Origin: AP-15 sp963812675
GTDB lineage: Bacteria > Pseudomonadota > Alphaproteobacteria > ATCC43930 > CGMCC-115725
Assembly: GCA_963812675.1 (NCBI GenBank)
Contig: CAWEWR010000011.1
Coordinates: forward strand, 124,001-188,000
Length of the DNA stretch: 64,000 nt
Direction: 5' to 3'
The notes beneath the pieces are model-generated. The model did no database searches, had not been told where the DNA came from, and was given only the letters and a program-made list of their open reading frames with translations. Positions 8,778-17,448 of this stretch are shown one piece after another. Position 1 is the stretch's first letter. Each line of letters begins with the position of its first letter. The translations under genes and the position numbers were made by a program.

Positions 8778-8912
8778 ATGCCGCTATTGATTGGAGCCGC
8801 TACTGCTGCGACCACTTTGGTCAGCATGGCCTTGGGACAGATCACCACCGGTTTCGAGGCCTTTGGCGTGCTCCTCGCCGCCATTGTTTTGATGACCCTG
8901 CGGCAGGAATAA
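8778..8912 (+). CDS. Possible small hydrophobic membrane protein, 44 aa
   Basis: The ATG at 8778 opens a 44-codon frame with two hydrophobic stretches (PLLIGAATAATTLVSMALG and GVLLAAIVLMTL) around a short polar turn, ending LRQE. The composition is that of a small inner-membrane protein and contrasts with shadow frames here. No strong ribosome site is seen and no family is recognised. The remaining DNA between 8700 and 9100 shows no other gene. Confidence 0.35.
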   Translation: MPLLIGAATAATTLVSMALGQITTGFEAFGVLLAAIVLMTLRQE

Positions 8913-9103
8913 TCCTTCGGGAAAGCCCGGCGCGCTGAATGCGCCAGTTCGTCGCAGCAGGCGGAATGCCTCCGATCGCCTAGTGTATTGGCCATCCTCG
9001 GTGCGAGCCGGCGGCACCGTTACCAAGTGGACATAAAGGATTACAGTCTGTTAAGCTTCCATCCCTTAAGCCTGAGCCAAGGCAAGGGGCGGGGGCATCA
9101 GGA

Positions 9104-10315
9104 ATGCGGCAGTGTTCGATCGCGGCGGCGTGGGGGCTCGTTCTCGGTCTTGTGGTACTGACTGGTGCTCCGGCAGGAGCAGTTGGGCTCGATCCGGCTC
9201 TTAACCAGGTCTTGGTCGGTCCGGATCGCGCGATAGGCGCGGTAGTCTGGAACCACGGTCGTTCGATCAACACCGAAGATGCCGATTCGCCGAGCCCGCC
9301 TTATCTGAGAGTGCTCCGCGATGCGGGGTGGGAGGTGCTGCGCTTCAACCGGCCGCGCGACGGCGACACCTTGACAGCCAGCACGCGCCGGCTGGTCGAG
9401 CTGGTGGGACAGCTAAAGCACAAGGGCTACCGCCGCGTCGTGCTCGCCGGCCAGTCCTTTGGTGCGTTCCTCGCTTTGATGGCGGCTGACGCCTCCGAGG
9501 ATGTGGACGCGGTCGTCGCGACCGCACCCGCGGCTTTCGGCAATTTCGACGAGTTTTACAATTCGTGGCGGCTCAATGCGACCCGGCTTTATCCGCTGCT
9601 CGAGCGGGTCAAACGGACGCGCGTCATGCTGTTCTACTTCCATGGGGACGATTTCGACCCGGGCGGGCGCGGCGAGCACTCGCGCGCGATCCTCGCGGGC
9701 CGGCAAATCGGTTACAGCATCATCGACCAGCCGGCTTTCCTCGCCGGGCACTGGGCGTCGTCGACCGGCTTGTTCCTGCGCCGGTTCGGCAATTGCATCC
9801 GCGATTTTCTCGACGCCGAGAAGATCGAAGGCGAGCGGGTTTGCGAGCCGGCCTGGGGAGAATCGCCAAGCGCCGAGATGCGCCTGCCGGACGAACTCGT
9901 CCATCCGCGGGCTGCTTCGCGCGCCGCCGCCGCGGTCGCCGGCGGGTCGGCGCCGGCAGGTCCCTTACCCGGCGGCGGGACCAACGGGCGGCAGTCATGG
10001 TACGGCTTTTACCCAAACGGGCGTGAGGTGCTTCTCGCCATCGAGGAGACGCATGGCCCCGAAGTGTCGGCCGTCTACGCCATCGGGCCCGGGATCGACG
10101 AGAACGAGCCGGCGGAATGGAGCCACCGCAAGGGTCGCCTCGTCGATGACGAGTTCATATTCGAGGAGACGGGCAAGAGCACTTTGCATTTCCGGCCGCG
10201 CGCCGATGGCGGTTTGAGCGCAACCTGGACCTCGCCCGATGGCAAAACCTCGATGGAAGCAGGTCTGCGCCGCCTCGACTTGCAGAATTTCACCCGCCAC
10301 GCTGACGCGCGGTAG
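9104..10315 (+). CDS. Secreted alpha/beta hydrolase-like protein
   Basis: 403 residues. The N-terminus (AAAWGLVLGLVVLTGAPAGA) is a signal peptide. Residues 40-260 form a dienelactone-hydrolase-like alpha/beta fold with VVWNHGRS after the first strand and the nucleophile elbow LAGQSFGAF. The acid/His region appears as FYFHGDDFDPGG and LAGHWASS. The C-terminal 120 residues (from about TNGRQSWYGFYPNG) form a separate beta-rich domain of unknown role. A periplasmic hydrolase is expected; the substrate is unknown. Confidence 0.7.
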   Translation: MRQCSIAAAWGLVLGLVVLTGAPAGAVGLDPALNQVLVGPDRAIGAVVWNHGRSINTEDADSPSPPYLRVLRDAGWEVLRFNRPRDGDTLTASTRRLVELVGQLKHKGYRRVVLAGQSFGAFLALMAADASEDVDAVVATAPAAFGNFDEFYNSWRLNATRLYPLLERVKRTRVMLFYFHGDDFDPGGRGEHSRAILAGRQIGYSIIDQPAFLAGHWASSTGLFLRRFGNCIRDFLDAEKIEGERVCEPAWGESPSAEMRLPDELVHPRAASRAAAAVAGGSAPAGPLPGGGTNGRQSWYGFYPNGREVLLAIEETHGPEVSAVYAIGPGIDENEPAEWSHRKGRLVDDEFIFEETGKSTLHFRPRADGGLSATWTSPDGKTSMEAGLRRLDLQNFTRHADAR

Positions 10316-10318
10316 CCC

Positions 10319-10795
10319 TCAGCCCCAATAGCGGCCGCTGCTGCCGATCGCGACGACGATCAGGCCGAGCACGAGGTTGATCGTCACGATCGTGCGGATC
10401 TGGCCGAGCTGGCGGCCGCCCTCCGCCCAGTCTTCCCGGCCGACCGCCAGGCGGAAGCGGCGCCACGGCGCGAAATAGAGGTGGAAGAACAACAGCATCA
10501 TCAGAATGCCGATCCCTTGCATCAGGTCCACGTGCAGGCCGACCTTGCCGAAGCCGCCGAAAACCGCGAACACCATGGCGTAGCCGCTCGCCAATAGAAG
10601 GACGATCGCGGCAATCACCCAAGCGAAAAACCGGCCGAGGACGCGCGACCACAACAGAAGCCGCGGCCCCGGATCGAGCGCCGCCGCGGCCGGCCGGAGC
10701 ACCTGATGGGCGAAGAACATGCCGCCCACCCAAACGACGGCCGAAAGCGCGTGCACGACCAGCGCAGCCGTGGCAAGCGCGTTCGTCCCCGTCAT
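10319..10795 (-). CDS. CopD-family integral membrane protein
   Basis: 158 residues with four predicted transmembrane helices (around ALVVHALSAVVWVGGMFFA, FAWVIAAIVLLLASGYAMV, GIGILMMLLFFHLYF and TIVTINLVLGLIVVAIG). The HALSAVVWVGGMFF motif, with conserved His and Trp in helix 1, is typical of the CopD/small membrane-protein family. Some members act in copper handling, but here only the membrane fold can be supported. It starts 3 nt after the GST stop on the same strand, so the two are likely co-transcribed. Confidence 0.75.
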   Translation of the reverse strand: MTGTNALATAALVVHALSAVVWVGGMFFAHQVLRPAAAALDPGPRLLLWSRVLGRFFAWVIAAIVLLLASGYAMVFAVFGGFGKVGLHVDLMQGIGILMMLLFFHLYFAPWRRFRLAVGREDWAEGGRQLGQIRTIVTINLVLGLIVVAIGSSGRYWG

Positions 10796-10798
10796 TCG

Positions 10799-11494
10799 TC
10801 AGCTGCCGTAGGCGGGACTCTTGCGCGCCAGGCCGCCGAACAGGTCGAGCATGCGCCCGCGCCAGGCGGCGACCGGGTCATCGGCGGCGAGAAGCTCAAA
10901 GTCGCTGATGGCGCGGGCCCACTGGAAGGCGCCGAAAACGATGTAATCGGCATAGGCCGGGGTCGCGCCTGCCAAAAAATCCTGGCGCTCGACCGTGCGG
11001 CGCAATGGTGTAAGGCTCTCGCGAAAGGCCCGCAGTCGGGCATCGCGGTCCTTGACCACGTCCTCGAGACTTCTGCTGAACCGCTCCTCGCGCGACTGCC
11101 GGAAATAGGCCTGGTCTTCGGGCCCGATGTGGCGATGGATGTCGAGCACGACAAAACCGATAAGGCCGGGTTGAAGAACGGTTTCGACCCAGTTTTGCAC
11201 GAACCGGGTCAGCGCCCGCGCGGTCTCGCCACCGAACAGCGAGGGACGATCCGGGTAGCGGTTTTCGAGATATTCGGCGATGGTCGAGGAATCGTGCACC
11301 ACCTGGCCGCCATCGACGATGACCGGCACCCGGCCGCCATTCGGCCGCGGCAACCTGTCCTTTTCGGTGAAGCGCCACGGCACGGTCTCGACCTCGAGCC
11401 CCTTGTGCGCGAGCGCCATGCGCGTGCGCCAGCAGAACGGGCTGAAGCGCCGGTCCGCCTCGACGCCGGCGAGATCGTAAAGAGTGATGGCCAT
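10799..11494 (-). CDS. Glutathione S-transferase family protein
   Basis: 231 residues from the ATG at 11494, preceded by GGAGGAGAC; an upstream start at 11575 lacks this signal. The N-terminal thioredoxin-like domain contains LYDLAGVEADRRFSPFCWRTRMALAHKGLEVE and GRVPVIVDG followed by VHDSSTIAEYLE, where the Ser-Thr binds the gamma-glutamyl group. The C-terminal all-alpha domain follows (TPAYADYIVFGAFQWAR). Cytosolic, with conjugation or reductase-type chemistry expected. It precedes the CopD-like gene. Confidence 0.82.
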   Translation of the reverse strand: MAITLYDLAGVEADRRFSPFCWRTRMALAHKGLEVETVPWRFTEKDRLPRPNGGRVPVIVDGGQVVHDSSTIAEYLENRYPDRPSLFGGETARALTRFVQNWVETVLQPGLIGFVVLDIHRHIGPEDQAYFRQSREERFSRSLEDVVKDRDARLRAFRESLTPLRRTVERQDFLAGATPAYADYIVFGAFQWARAISDFELLAADDPVAAWRGRMLDLFGGLARKSPAYGS

Positions 11495-11593
11495 CGTCTC
11501 CTCCACCGATGCTGGGATATCGGTCGCCACTATGACCCCCGACCCGCCCGCCGAAAAGGCCGGGCTGTCATTCACATGAGTGCCGTCACATGA

Positions 11594-12334
11594 GTGCCGT
11601 GCAAGGGTGACAGATCACGATCCGGGGCCATATACGCCGCAACCACCGGGCCCGCTCAGAGAACGCTTTTGCCTGCTCTCGTCATCTTCGATTGCGATGG
11701 GGTGCTGATCGACAGCGAGATCATCTTCGGCCGGGTTCTCGGCCAATGCCTCATCGCCGCGGATTTTCCGATCGCGATGGAGGAGGCGATGGTGCTCGGT
11801 TTTGGCAAGAACCGCATCACCTTGACCGCCGAGATCGAGTCCCGGTTCGGGCGCACTCTGCCAGACGGGTTCTTCGAGACATTCCGCGCCCATGTCGATG
11901 TCGCGTTCGCCGGCGAGTTGACCGCGATACCAGGTATCGAGGAACTGCTCGCGGCACTGCCGGCGCCCCGCTGCGTCGCCTCGAACAGCCACCTCGATCG
12001 GGTCCGTCACGCGCTGTCGATAACCCGGTTGCTGCCGCTCTTCGATCCGCACGTCTTCAGCGCCTCGCAAGTCGCGCGGGGCAAGCCCGCTCCCGACCTC
12101 TTCCTCTACGCAGCCCGGCAATTCGATGTGCCGCGCGAGCACTGCATCGTGATCGAAGACAGCACGGTCGGCGTGGCGGCTGCCGTCGCGGCCGGCATGC
12201 CGGTCGTCGGATTTTGCGGCGGCGGTCATTGCCCAATCGACCATGCCGATCGCCTGATCGCGGCGGGCTGTTCGCGCGCCTTCGCGGGGATGCCCGATCT
12301 GGCGGCTTTCTTGTGCGGGGCGGAATGCGGATAA
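11594..12334 (+). CDS. HAD-superfamily phosphatase/phosphoglucomutase-like
   Basis: The core starts LVIFDCDGVLIDSE (motif I, D-x-D nucleophile), then VASNSHLDRV (motif II), GKPAPDLFLYAA (motif III Lys) and VIEDSTVGVAAAVAAGM (motif IV Asp), with a small alpha-helical cap. This is the subfamily of beta-phosphoglucomutase-like and small sugar phosphatases. The first 25 residues from the ATG at 11594 are not family-like; an in-frame TTG at 11669, right before the first strand, is a plausible true start. The 3' end overlaps the phosphodiesterase gene by 10 nt, which suggests coupling. Confidence 0.8.
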   Translation: MPCKGDRSRSGAIYAATTGPAQRTLLPALVIFDCDGVLIDSEIIFGRVLGQCLIAADFPIAMEEAMVLGFGKNRITLTAEIESRFGRTLPDGFFETFRAHVDVAFAGELTAIPGIEELLAALPAPRCVASNSHLDRVRHALSITRLLPLFDPHVFSASQVARGKPAPDLFLYAARQFDVPREHCIVIEDSTVGVAAAVAAGMPVVGFCGGGHCPIDHADRLIAAGCSRAFAGMPDLAAFLCGAECG

Positions 12335-13134
12335 TTCAGATCTCCGATACGCATCTGAGCCCCGGCAAGCCGCATTTCGCCGACAATTGGCCGCCGCTTG
12401 CGGCGTGGGTCGCCGCGCAGAACCCCGATCTCGTCATCCACACCGGCGACGTCACGGTCGACGGCGCTGATGTCGAGGAGGACCTGCGGCACGCAGCCGA
12501 GCTGATGCGCTCCCTCGGCGTGCGCTTTCGCGCGGTTCCCGGCAATCACGATGTGGGCGATGCCCGACACCCTCGGCAGCCGGTCACCGACGAGCGGCTG
12601 GCGCGCTGGCGGGCGTATTTCGGGCCGGACTGGTGGGTCGAGGATGTCGAGGGTGTTCGCCTCATCGGACTCGATGCCATGTTGCTCGGCAGCGGGAACC
12701 GCGAAGAGGCGGCCCAATCAACCTGGCTCGATGCGGTAATGGAGGAGGCCGCGGGCCGGCGGATCGCCTGGTTTCTGCATCGGCCGCTATTTCTCGACAG
12801 CCCCGACGAACCGGACACCGGATACTGGTCGGTGAAGCCCGAGCCGCGCGCTCGGCTGATCGAGCTGGTGCGGCGGCATTCGGTCACCCTGGTTGCCAGC
12901 GGTCATCTGCACAAGGCGCATCAAGCCGTTCGTGACGGCACCCGTTACGTATGGGCGCCGGCTTCGAGCTTTCTGGTGGGCCCCGAAATCCAGCCGCCGA
13001 TGCCGGGCGAAAAGCGGCTGGGGGCCGTTCTGTACGAGCTCGCCGGCACCACAATGGAAGCCAGCATCATCGATGTTCCGGGGCTCGCGCCTTATTGGAT
13101 CGACAACGTCATAGAGGAAGTCTATCCGCGATAG
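12325..13134 (+). CDS. Metallophosphoesterase, CpdA-like
   Basis: 269 residues from the ATG at 12325, inside the end of the HAD gene. All calcineurin-type metal motifs are present: DTHL near residue 8, HTGDVTVDG, VPGNHDVGD, FLHRPLF and ASGHLHKAHQ. This is the cyclic-nucleotide phosphodiesterase class III layout (CpdA/Icc), although such proteins also hydrolyse other phosphodiesters. The stop falls inside a 20-bp tandem duplication (13111-13150). Confidence 0.82.
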   Translation: MRIIQISDTHLSPGKPHFADNWPPLAAWVAAQNPDLVIHTGDVTVDGADVEEDLRHAAELMRSLGVRFRAVPGNHDVGDARHPRQPVTDERLARWRAYFGPDWWVEDVEGVRLIGLDAMLLGSGNREEAAQSTWLDAVMEEAAGRRIAWFLHRPLFLDSPDEPDTGYWSVKPEPRARLIELVRRHSVTLVASGHLHKAHQAVRDGTRYVWAPASSFLVGPEIQPPMPGEKRLGAVLYELAGTTMEASIIDVPGLAPYWIDNVIEEVYPR

Positions 13135-13150
13135 AGGAAGTCTATCCGCG
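13111..13150. repeat. Perfect 20-bp tandem duplication at a gene end
   Basis: The unit atagaggaagtctatccgcg occurs twice without a gap (13111-13130 and 13131-13150). The first copy encodes the last residues of the metallophosphoesterase (EEVYPR) and the second supplies the TAG. It looks like a recent slippage duplication that leaves the protein almost unchanged. Confidence 0.9.
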
Positions 13151-13249
13151 CCCGCCGGCCGACAAATCCGCCCGCGGCTGACATCTTTTTTCTTTGTATC
13201 GGTTTCGGTCTGGGTGCATCCTCGATCCACGACAGGAAGGAGCACCGAG

Positions 13250-14314
13250 ATGGCGGAAATACTGGGTCTGGGCGTAACCCATTGGCCGACATTGTGCCTG
13301 CCCAACGAAGGGCTGACCAGCGTCTTCAAGCGGACCTTGACCGCTCCGAATGTCGAGGCCCGGTACAAGGACCCCGCCAATTGGCCGGACGAGCTGATCG
13401 CCGAGCTCGGCAATGACGAAGGGCTGTCGGCGGCAAATCGCTGCGGCGAGCGCTTTGGCAACGACTTCCGCGCGGTCCGCAAGATACTCGACGACTTCAA
13501 TCCGGATCTGGTCGTCGTCTGGGGCGACGACCAATACGAGAATTTCCGCGAGGACATCGTCCCGGCCTTTTGCCTGCTCGGCTACGACGCAAATTTCGAG
13601 CTCAAGCCTTGGGCAAACGGTAATGGCGGCAAACCCAACCGCTGGGGCGAGCCCGGTGATTGGCGCTTGCCGCTGCACGGGCACCGCGAGGCGGCGAAGT
13701 ACCTCGCTACCGGCCTGATCGAGCGCGGCATTGACATGGCCTACGCCTACAAGCCGTTGCACGATCCGATGGCGCACGCCTTCACGAATACATTTCTTTA
13801 CCTCGACTGGGACCGGAAGGGGTTCCCGTTCCCGGTGATCCCGTTCGCGGTTAATTGCTACGGCCGAAACCTCCTCCACGCCAAGGGTGGTCTTGCGCAT
13901 CTCTTTCAGCCGCCGCGGCCGGCCGACGAAGCCGAAGATCCGCCCTCGCCCGCACCCTGGCGCTGCATGCAGGTCGGCGCCGCCGTCGCGGAGGTGCTCG
14001 CCGCCTCGCCGTACCGGGCTGCACTCATCGCATCATCGAGCTGGTCGCACGCCTTCCTGTCGCCGAAGAACGGTTACCTGTGGCCCGATCACGAAGGCGA
14101 CCGGCTGCTGTTCGACGCGGTCTCCCGGGCCGATTACGGAACCTGGCGAAAGCGCTCTCTCGCCGAGATGGAATATGCCGGCCAGCACGAGATGCTCAAC
14201 TGGATGGCGTTGATTGGCGCCATGGAGGCTCTCGACCGTCGTCCGGTAATCCAGGATTACATGGAGACCTACATCCTGGCGTCGGACAAATGCTTTCTGT
14301 CCTTCCCGCCGTGA
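13250..14314 (+). CDS. Class III extradiol ring-cleavage dioxygenase (LigB-like)
   Basis: 354 residues from the ATG at 13250, with AGGAAGGAG a few bases upstream. It belongs to the LigB/protocatechuate 4,5-dioxygenase superfamily: an early His in LGLGVTHWPTLCLP, an acidic metal ligand region in DLVVVWGDDQYENF, and a late conserved stretch LIASSSWSHAFLSPKNGY with a His. Family members use Fe(II) to cleave catecholic rings. No other aromatic-degradation gene is adjacent, so the substrate is open. Confidence 0.8.
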   Translation: MAEILGLGVTHWPTLCLPNEGLTSVFKRTLTAPNVEARYKDPANWPDELIAELGNDEGLSAANRCGERFGNDFRAVRKILDDFNPDLVVVWGDDQYENFREDIVPAFCLLGYDANFELKPWANGNGGKPNRWGEPGDWRLPLHGHREAAKYLATGLIERGIDMAYAYKPLHDPMAHAFTNTFLYLDWDRKGFPFPVIPFAVNCYGRNLLHAKGGLAHLFQPPRPADEAEDPPSPAPWRCMQVGAAVAEVLAASPYRAALIASSSWSHAFLSPKNGYLWPDHEGDRLLFDAVSRADYGTWRKRSLAEMEYAGQHEMLNWMALIGAMEALDRRPVIQDYMETYILASDKCFLSFPP

Positions 14315-14373
14315 ACGCGCCCGCCGAACCGGCCTGACGAGATCCTGAAGGATCGGCGGCGCAGGTCTTTCCG

Positions 14374-14694
14374 ATGATCGGTCGACTGATCGGCTGGATC
14401 ATTTTCCTCGCCGGATTGGCGGTGCTGGCGCGCGACGTATTTGTTTGGATCGACACCAAGCATTGGGCGCCGATCGCGCTCGGCGAGCTGTGGTTCGACC
14501 TCGACCGTTCGAGCCTCAACCTCGTGCAGGCAGTGGTGCAGCGCTATATCCACCCGTTCCTGTGGGACCCGATCATCGTCACGGTCCTCCTATGGTGGGC
14601 ATTTGCGGTGCTGATGGTGTTGGGCGTGCTGATCCTCGCCCTCTTCGGCAGGCGAACGCGAGCTCCAACCGCAGTCAGCCGTCGCCCATTTTGA
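14374..14694 (+). CDS. Small inner-membrane protein, 3' end fused to a lepA remnant
   Basis: 106 residues with two transmembrane helices (LIGWIIFLAGLAVLARDVF and IIVTVLLWWAFAVLMVLGVLILALF) and a Trp-rich linker (WIDTKHWAPIALGELWFDLD). No function is recognised. The last residues (SRRPF) and the stop are read from the antisense of a lepA 3' fragment that begins at 14675. The native C-terminus may therefore have been replaced when that fragment arrived. Confidence 0.6.
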   Translation: MIGRLIGWIIFLAGLAVLARDVFVWIDTKHWAPIALGELWFDLDRSSLNLVQAVVQRYIHPFLWDPIIVTVLLWWAFAVLMVLGVLILALFGRRTRAPTAVSRRPF

Positions 14695-14819
14695 GGGCGG
14701 CGATAAAGGCGGATTGCGGGATCTCGACCTTGCCGAACTGGCGCATCTGCCCCCTTTCTGCTTTTCGAGGAGCTTGCGTTTACGGGTCACGTCGCCGCCA
14801 TAGCATTTGGCGAGCACGT
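14675..14819 (-). pseudogene. lepA 3'-end fragment (remnant 1)
   Basis: About 145 bp nearly identical to the last 49 codons of the intact lepA at 20976-22778 and in the same orientation. Homology begins at the lepA stop codon (14675-14677) and ends at 14819, after the codons for LAKCYGGDVTRKRK. A short internal deletion breaks the frame. It marks the far boundary of the accessory island that ends at lepA. The sequence shows the homology directly; the island interpretation is inference. Confidence 0.88.
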
Positions 14820-15142
14820 TAACGGGAAAATTTTCTCATTTCCGGCGCTACACCAAGCAAAATCAAGAGCTTGGCGGTGAATCTCCAGTGCGTGGCAGGG
14901 AAAGTTTTTTCCCTGCTACGAGCCTGGCAGGGAAATGGCAGGGAAAGGCGAGGTAGAGAGGGCATCATCGATCGGGCGGTGTGTTTCTGATACGTTCTCA
15001 TATGAGGCTCCCGGCCCATCGACGCAACTTTCAGCCGCTCGCATAGGCGCGGCCGGTTCCCATCGCCCGCGCGCAACGACGTGTTCAAGCGAGAGCATCG
15101 GGATTAAACTGCGCGCGCCCCGCGCGGCTTCGGAGACGCGCA
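14820..15142. other. Non-coding stretch with GGCAGGGAAA repeats and a hairpin
   Basis: No gene is seen. The sequence holds the motif GGCAGGGAAA three times (14894-14947 region). The first copy forms a hairpin with TTTTCCCTGC (14895-14915). This resembles decayed junction DNA next to the lepA remnant more than a regulatory site. Confidence 0.5.
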
Positions 15143-16159
15143 ATGAAGGCGTGGAACAATGGCGGGCGGCGCCACCGTAGAGATCTGTTCCGGTTTTGCG
15201 CAGCGGCATTCCTCGCTTCCGGCGCGGCGGCAACTTGCCCGATAGCGGCGTGCGCTCAGCAGCCGGCAAAGGTATTCCGCATCGGCATCCTGTCGCCGGC
15301 GGCATCGCCATCGACGAAGGCGTTTGATGCCCTCCGCGAGGGTCTGCGCGAGTTCGGCTACATCGACGGCGCGAACATCACGTTCGAGTATCGGCTCGCT
15401 GCCGGGGATTACGGACGATTGCCGGCAATGGCGGCCGATCTGGTCCGGTTGCCGGTCGACCTCATCGTCACCGATAGCGGGATCGCCACACAGATCGCGC
15501 AACAGGCCACGGCGGCGATCCCGATCGTTGCCGGAACGATCGGCGAAGATCCGGTGGCGGCAGGTCTTGCCGCGAGCCTCGCGCATCCCGGCGGCAACGT
15601 CACCGGCTTTACCGGGTTCAACCTTGCTGGCAAGCGGGTGGAGTTGCTCAAGGAGGCTTTTCCGGCGGTCTCGCGCATCGCAGCCTTCCGAACTTCGGCG
15701 ACCCGCGGGTTGTCTCTGCAGGCCACTGAAGAGGGGGCACACGCCCTGGGCTTGCAGCTCCGCCTTATCACAGTCGCTACCCCGGGTGAAATCCCCGCCG
15801 GTTTCGAAGCGGCGCTCGGCGGTGGCGCCGAGGCGCTCGTCGTGCTGCCCGATGGGATGTTCTGGAACGAGCGGGGACGGATCGTCGCTCTCGCGGCGCA
15901 GCACCGGCTACCGGCCATCTACGAGGAACGGGAATATGCCAATGACGGTGGGCTGATTTCCTACGGGCGTAACGTTTCCGAGAATTTCCGGCAGGCGGCG
16001 GGGTATGTCGCCCGGATCCTCAAGGGCGCCAAGCCCGACGATCTGCCGATCCAACAGCCGATGAGGTTCGATCTCGTCGTCAACTTGAAGACCGCACGCG
16101 CGCTGGGGGTCACCTTCCCGCCATCGATCCTCGCCCGCGCCGATGAGGTCATCGAATGA
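15143..16159 (+). CDS. ABC_sub_bind-family substrate-binding protein (copy 1, intact)
   Basis: 338 residues. An N-terminal signal region (FRFCAAAFLASGAAATCPIAACA) is followed by the ABC_sub_bind (PF04392) fold: RIGILSPAASPSTKAFDALREGL, DLIVTDSGIATQIAQQ, HPGGNVTGFTGFN, then EYANDGGLISYGRNVSENFRQAAGYVARILKGAKPDDLPIQQP and the usual ending PPSILARADEVIE. Such proteins bind small ligands for ABC importers, but no permease or ATPase is adjacent. It overlaps the start of a decayed paralogue by 4 nt. Confidence 0.82.
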   Translation: MKAWNNGGRRHRRDLFRFCAAAFLASGAAATCPIAACAQQPAKVFRIGILSPAASPSTKAFDALREGLREFGYIDGANITFEYRLAAGDYGRLPAMAADLVRLPVDLIVTDSGIATQIAQQATAAIPIVAGTIGEDPVAAGLAASLAHPGGNVTGFTGFNLAGKRVELLKEAFPAVSRIAAFRTSATRGLSLQATEEGAHALGLQLRLITVATPGEIPAGFEAALGGGAEALVVLPDGMFWNERGRIVALAAQHRLPAIYEEREYANDGGLISYGRNVSENFRQAAGYVARILKGAKPDDLPIQQPMRFDLVVNLKTARALGVTFPPSILARADEVIE

Positions 16160-17130
16160 GGCGGCGCAGCGCTCTCGTCGCCGGGCTCGTCGCGCTGCTT
16201 CTCGCGTCCGAACACTCGGCCGCTCAGCAATCGCAACCGAAGATGCCGCGTGTCGGCATCCTGTCGGTGGCGGACAGCGAGAGGGCGGCAATCTGGGACG
16301 CGTTCCGGCAAGGGCTCCGTGACCTCGGCTATGTCGAAGGCCGCAATATCATCCTCGAGTTTCGGTTGGCCCGAGGCAATCTTTCCCTTGCGCCGCGGCT
16401 GGCAGCGGAACTGGTGGCTCTACCGGTCGATGTCATCGTGGCCGAAGGCATCACCTCCTACGCCGTGACCGCGACCGACCGGATTCCGATCGTCTCCCCG
16501 GTCATGATGGACCCTGTGGAGCGGGGTTTCGCTGCCACAGCCTGTCGCGGCCGGGCGGGAATATTACCGGCCTGACCCTCATGCACACCGAGCTCAACGC
16601 CAAGCGACTGGACCTTTTGCTCGCAGCCTTTCCTTATATCACCGTGGTTACCGCCCTCGTGAACCCCGCAAACCCGAGCCACAAATTGGCTTTTGAGCGA
16701 GACAGCCGCTCGCTCGATGGGTCTGGGGAGTGTCGCCAGGGTCGACGCCGAGAGCGCCACAGCCTTGCGCGCGTTGCGCCCAGCCGTCTTCTCGGGAGCC
16801 GGCGCGGTGGTCGTTGTCCCGGACGGAATGTTCTACAGCTATCGCCGGGACGTCGTCGGGCTCGTCAACGCGGCGCGCCTGCCTGCGATCTACCCCGAGC
16901 GGGAGTATGCCGACGACGGCGGCCTGATGGCCTACGGGGCAAATGCGTCGGACAACTTCCGCCGAGCCGCGGACTATGTCGATCGCATCCTGAAGGGAGC
17001 CAACCCCGCCGAGTTGCCGATCCAAGAGCCGGTGAAATTCGACTTCGTCGTCAACCTGAAGACCGCGAAGCAGCTCGGCCTCACGATCCCGCCATCGATC
17101 CTCGCCCGCGCCGACGAGGTGATCGAATGA
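16156..17130 (+). pseudogene. ABC_sub_bind-family protein, copy 2, two frameshifts
   Basis: A paralogue of the preceding gene, with a signal peptide (LVAGLVALLLASEHSAAQ) and the family pattern along its whole length but in three frames. The first break is near 16540, where SLSRPGGNITG should follow GFAA; the second is near 16690, after NPANPSHKLAFE. The C-terminal 16693-17130 segment still ends PPSILARADEVIE. It is almost certainly non-functional as a full-length protein. Confidence 0.82.
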
Positions 17131-17218
17131 GTTACGCACCGGCAGTGCGCCGACCCTGGGGGATGAAACAGGTGGTTGGCTTGAGCGTCTCCGGCACCCC
17201 AACCGTCGCCATCACCGC

Positions 17219-17446
17219 ATGAGCAGTCATTTTCTTTATAGACGGCGCGTCGTCGTCATTGCGGGGCTTGCCGCGCTGCTCTTCGCGCCCGAGCGGGCAG
17301 GCGCTCAGCAGTCGCCGGTGATCATCCCGAGGGTCGGCATTCTGACGGCGGCAGACAGCGACCGAACGCCGATCTTCAACGCGTTCAGAGAAGGCCTCCG
17401 CGACCTCGGTTATGTCGAAGGCCGCAACATCGTCCTCAACGGATAA
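17219..17446 (+). pseudogene. ABC_sub_bind-family protein, copy 3, cut by a transposase element
   Basis: Encodes the first 75 residues of a third paralogue (signal peptide VVVIAGLAALLFAPERAGA, then PRVGILTAADSDRTPIF and DLGYVEGRNIVLN). It stops at 17446, directly at the left end of the Y1-transposase element (17449). No remaining C-terminal part is seen beyond the element's right end, so the rest was lost. Confidence 0.85.
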
Positions 17447-17448
17447 AC

